A stretch of 64,000 nt of DNA from Escherichia coli (lineage in GTDB: Bacteria > Pseudomonadota > Gammaproteobacteria > Enterobacterales > Enterobacteriaceae). Where the stretch lies: contig NZ_AP027764.1 in the NCBI RefSeq assembly GCF_036503815.1, forward strand, positions 124,001 through 188,000. The letters are read 5' to 3'. This document shows, piece by piece, positions 62,269 through 64,000 of the stretch. Position 1 is the first letter of the stretch, and every line of letters starts with the position of its first letter. The notes below the pieces were generated by a model. That model was not told the origin of the DNA. It did no database searches and saw nothing but the letters and a program-made list of their open reading frames with translations. A program made the translations under genes and the position numbers.

Positions 62269-62706
62269 ATGGACAACAAAATATCAACCTATTCTCCGGC
62301 ATTTAGTATTGTGTCATGGATAGCTCTTGTTGGTGGTATCGTTACCTATCTATTAGGGCTATGGAATGCAGAGATGCAGTTAAATGAAAAAGGATATTAT
62401 TTTGCCGTGCTGGTGCTAGGACTGTTTTCTGCGGCATCTTATCAAAAGACCGTTCGGGACAAGTATGAAGGCATTCCGACCACCTCCATTTATTATATGA
62501 CCTGCCTGACTGTCTTTATTATCTCTGTTGCGTTATTGATGGTAGGTCTGTGGAATGCGACGTTATTACTCAGCGAAAAAGGTTTTTATGGGCTGGCTTT
62601 CTTCTTAAGCTTGTTTGGTGCAGTAGCGGTGCAGAAGAATATTCGTGATGCCGGAATAAACCCACCAAAAGAAACACAGGTTACCCAGGAAGAATACAGC
62701 GAATAA
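62269..62706 (+). CDS. yiaA: YiaA/YiaB-family inner-membrane protein YiaA
   Basis: A 145-residue four-segment membrane protein. Two tandem YiaAB motifs are evident: [20 protein letters not shown] and [20 protein letters not shown], each with GLWNA followed by L-EKG, so the protein arose by internal duplication. A charged tail ends TQEEYSE. The ATG at 62269 follows AAAGGA. Function unknown. Confidence 0.92.
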
Positions 62707-62713
62707 TTCACAT

Positions 62714-62749
62714 AAGCCCGGTCAGTCCAATGTGACCGGGCTTTTATTT
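62714..62749. terminator. bidirectional terminator between yiaA and wecH
   Basis: AAGCCCGGTCA (62714-62724) and TGACCGGGCTT (62733-62743) form a perfect 11-bp stem around GTCCAATG, with TTATTTAA after it and T/A-rich sequence on the other side. It serves the convergent genes. Confidence 0.85.
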
Positions 62750-63743
62750 AACTCACTAGTCTGTTTCTGTCGATTCGTTGTACCAGCATAGAAAGTAACA
62801 AACTCGCTGCCAACGTCGCGCAAAAGATCCAAATAATATCGAGTATTGGCCAGTTTTTAAGCTCAATCCCCCGGGTACGCAGTGCATGGATAATCAATGC
62901 GTGGAACCCGTATATACCTAAAGAATGGCGTGATATCAGCCCAAGCCCGGGAACAGTATGTGTATCCAGCGTGTTTTTAACCAGAGTCAATAGTGCGATT
63001 GCGCAGATAAAAACCATCGGCCCACAGTAAAGATACCAGGTATCGGCAAAATTTCCGCGCCACTGCAATTCATATAATGTCCCGCGAGAGATAATAAATA
63101 CCCCCGCAACAAACAGTGTGGCGCTCACCCACGACAGTGCTTTATGCTGTGTGTCCATCATCCCTATAGCGCGGCCCAACATGCCATACAGGATGTAGTA
63201 AAAAGTATCGCCATTGATATATAAGTTAATTGGCAGCCATTCAAAACCGTCGATTTTCTGCGGCACAGTATTTGGATTAGCGATGATGCCAATCACCACC
63301 ATTAGCACCAGCAACATTTTACCGCCGACGTTCTTCACCTGAATCAGCGGTGAAACCAGATAAATCACCGCAATCGCGAAGAAAAACCATAAGTGGTAAA
63401 AAACAGGCTTTTGCAGCAGGTTTTTAAGCGCTATCTCTACATTGATGGGGGTAAATAGCGCAATGTAAAGCAGCGCAACAGTGCTATAAAAAAGCAGACA
63501 TAAGCCGATACGTAAGAAATGGCGCGGCTGGGCGCTGCGTTCGCCAAAAAAGAGATAGCCGGAAATCATGAAAAATAGCGGCACGCTGACACGAGAGGCA
63601 GAATTCAGAACATTGGCGATATCCCAGGTGACGGGGTTAACACTATGAGCATTGGTCACATACCAGGTAGTGGTGTGAATCATCACCACCATTAAACACG
63701 CTATCCCTCGCAGGTTATCAATCCAGTAAATTTTGGGCTGCAT
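62748..63743 (-). CDS. wecH: O-acetyltransferase WecH (YiaH), enterobacterial common antigen
   Basis: A 331-residue integral-membrane acyltransferase of family 3 that adds O-acetyl groups to enterobacterial common antigen. About ten membrane segments are seen. The N-terminal signature YWIDNLRGIACLMVVMIHTT contains the conserved histidine. Others are RVSVPLFFMISGYLFFG and SRHSLGIYGFHALIIHA. It is convergent with yiaA. Confidence 0.93.
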   Translation of the reverse strand: MQPKIYWIDNLRGIACLMVVMIHTTTWYVTNAHSVNPVTWDIANVLNSASRVSVPLFFMISGYLFFGERSAQPRHFLRIGLCLLFYSTVALLYIALFTPINVEIALKNLLQKPVFYHLWFFFAIAVIYLVSPLIQVKNVGGKMLLVLMVVIGIIANPNTVPQKIDGFEWLPINLYINGDTFYYILYGMLGRAIGMMDTQHKALSWVSATLFVAGVFIISRGTLYELQWRGNFADTWYLYCGPMVFICAIALLTLVKNTLDTHTVPGLGLISRHSLGIYGFHALIIHALRTRGIELKNWPILDIIWIFCATLAASLLLSMLVQRIDRNRLVS

Positions 63744-63917
63744 CTGTGTCTCTGTATCTGGTTAAAAAAAGTCTGACCGATAAATCATTCGGTTGGCGCA
63801 CTGGAATAATCTGAGTTTTATCACTACAGCTTATAGAGGCTTGAGGAAATTCGTAAGATATCAGCCACTATACCGATATAAATAATAAGACTCACCTGCA
63901 AACCAGACGGTAATTTA

Positions 63918-64000
63918 ATGATGATGAACTCTTTCTTTCTGGCAATGGCGCTTGTAGTGTTAGTGGGATGCTCGATACCGCCACCCGTGCAGAAAGCACA
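63918..64000 (+). CDS. ysaB: lipoprotein YsaB, 3' part beyond window
   Basis: Only the first 27 codons are inside: MMMNSFFLAMALVVLVGCSI, with lipobox VLVGC (Cys18), then proline-rich sequence. It matches the N-terminus of the 99-residue E. coli lipoprotein YsaB that lies between wecH and glyQS. Ser at +2 predicts an outer-membrane location. The first of three tandem ATGs is taken; the ribosome-binding site is weak, so any could be used. Confidence 0.85.
   Translation, partial: MMMNSFFLAMALVVLVGCSIPPPVQKA

Overview
The window is chromosomal DNA of Escherichia coli, or a Shigella lineage nested in it. Gene content, order and protein lengths follow the K-12 gpmM-to-glyS arc as I remember it (gpmM-yibN-grxC-secB-gpsA-cysE-trmL-lldDRP ... 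mtlRDA ... selAB-yiaY-aldB ... yia/sgb ... malS-bax-xylRHGF-xylAB-yiaBA-wecH-ysaB), and REP/BIME elements sit in many 3' gaps. All comparisons with K-12 are from memory, because no search could be run. The strain is not K-12: four places differ from that backbone.

Layout. 1-4830: housekeeping genes (phosphoglycerate mutase, rhodanese, glutaredoxin 3, SecB, GpsA, serine acetyltransferase, TrmL). 4933-8551: the L-lactate operon lldPRD (minus strand), with two LldR-type operators about 126 bp apart and an ArcA-like box between them. 8968-15232: accessory locus encoding an 1845-residue trimeric autotransporter adhesin (SadA/UpaG/EhaG type) with its upstream inner-membrane lipoprotein partner (SadB type). 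15796-20540: yibL, yibT and the mannitol operon mtlADR, preceded by a cluster of CRP sites. 21077-23257: yibI-yibH-yibF, directly adjacent here, whereas K-12 carries the rhsA element between yibH and yibF. 23355-29667: selAB (selenocysteine incorporation), yiaY and aldB. 29945-30937: a HicAB toxin-antitoxin pair converging on a small membrane protein. 31051-34351: yiaW-yiaV (paralogues of yibI-yibH), yiaU, yiaT. 34481-38903: a second accessory locus with a GH127 glycosidase, a GPH-family sugar symporter and a divergent AraC regulator. 38935-48033: the yiaKLMNO-lyxK-sgbHUE operon (2,3-diketo-L-gulonate and L-pentulose use) with its IclR regulator. 48135-53365: ysaA, avtA, malS, bax. 53473-61713: the xylose regulon. 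61882-64000: yiaB, yiaA, wecH and the start of ysaB.

How the parts work together. Most of the window is carbon-source uptake and catabolism under local regulators plus CRP or ArcA: L-lactate, mannitol, aldehydes, diketogulonate/L-pentuloses, maltodextrins and xylose. The GH127 cluster lies immediately downstream of sgbE. A cytoplasmic beta-L-arabinofuranosidase fed by a dedicated symporter would release L-arabinose, whose product L-ribulose-5-phosphate is the substrate class of SgbE. This is the most interesting metabolic hypothesis here, and the adhesin/lipoprotein pair is the most interesting surface system. I found no CRISPR array, tRNA, rRNA, insertion sequence or prophage.
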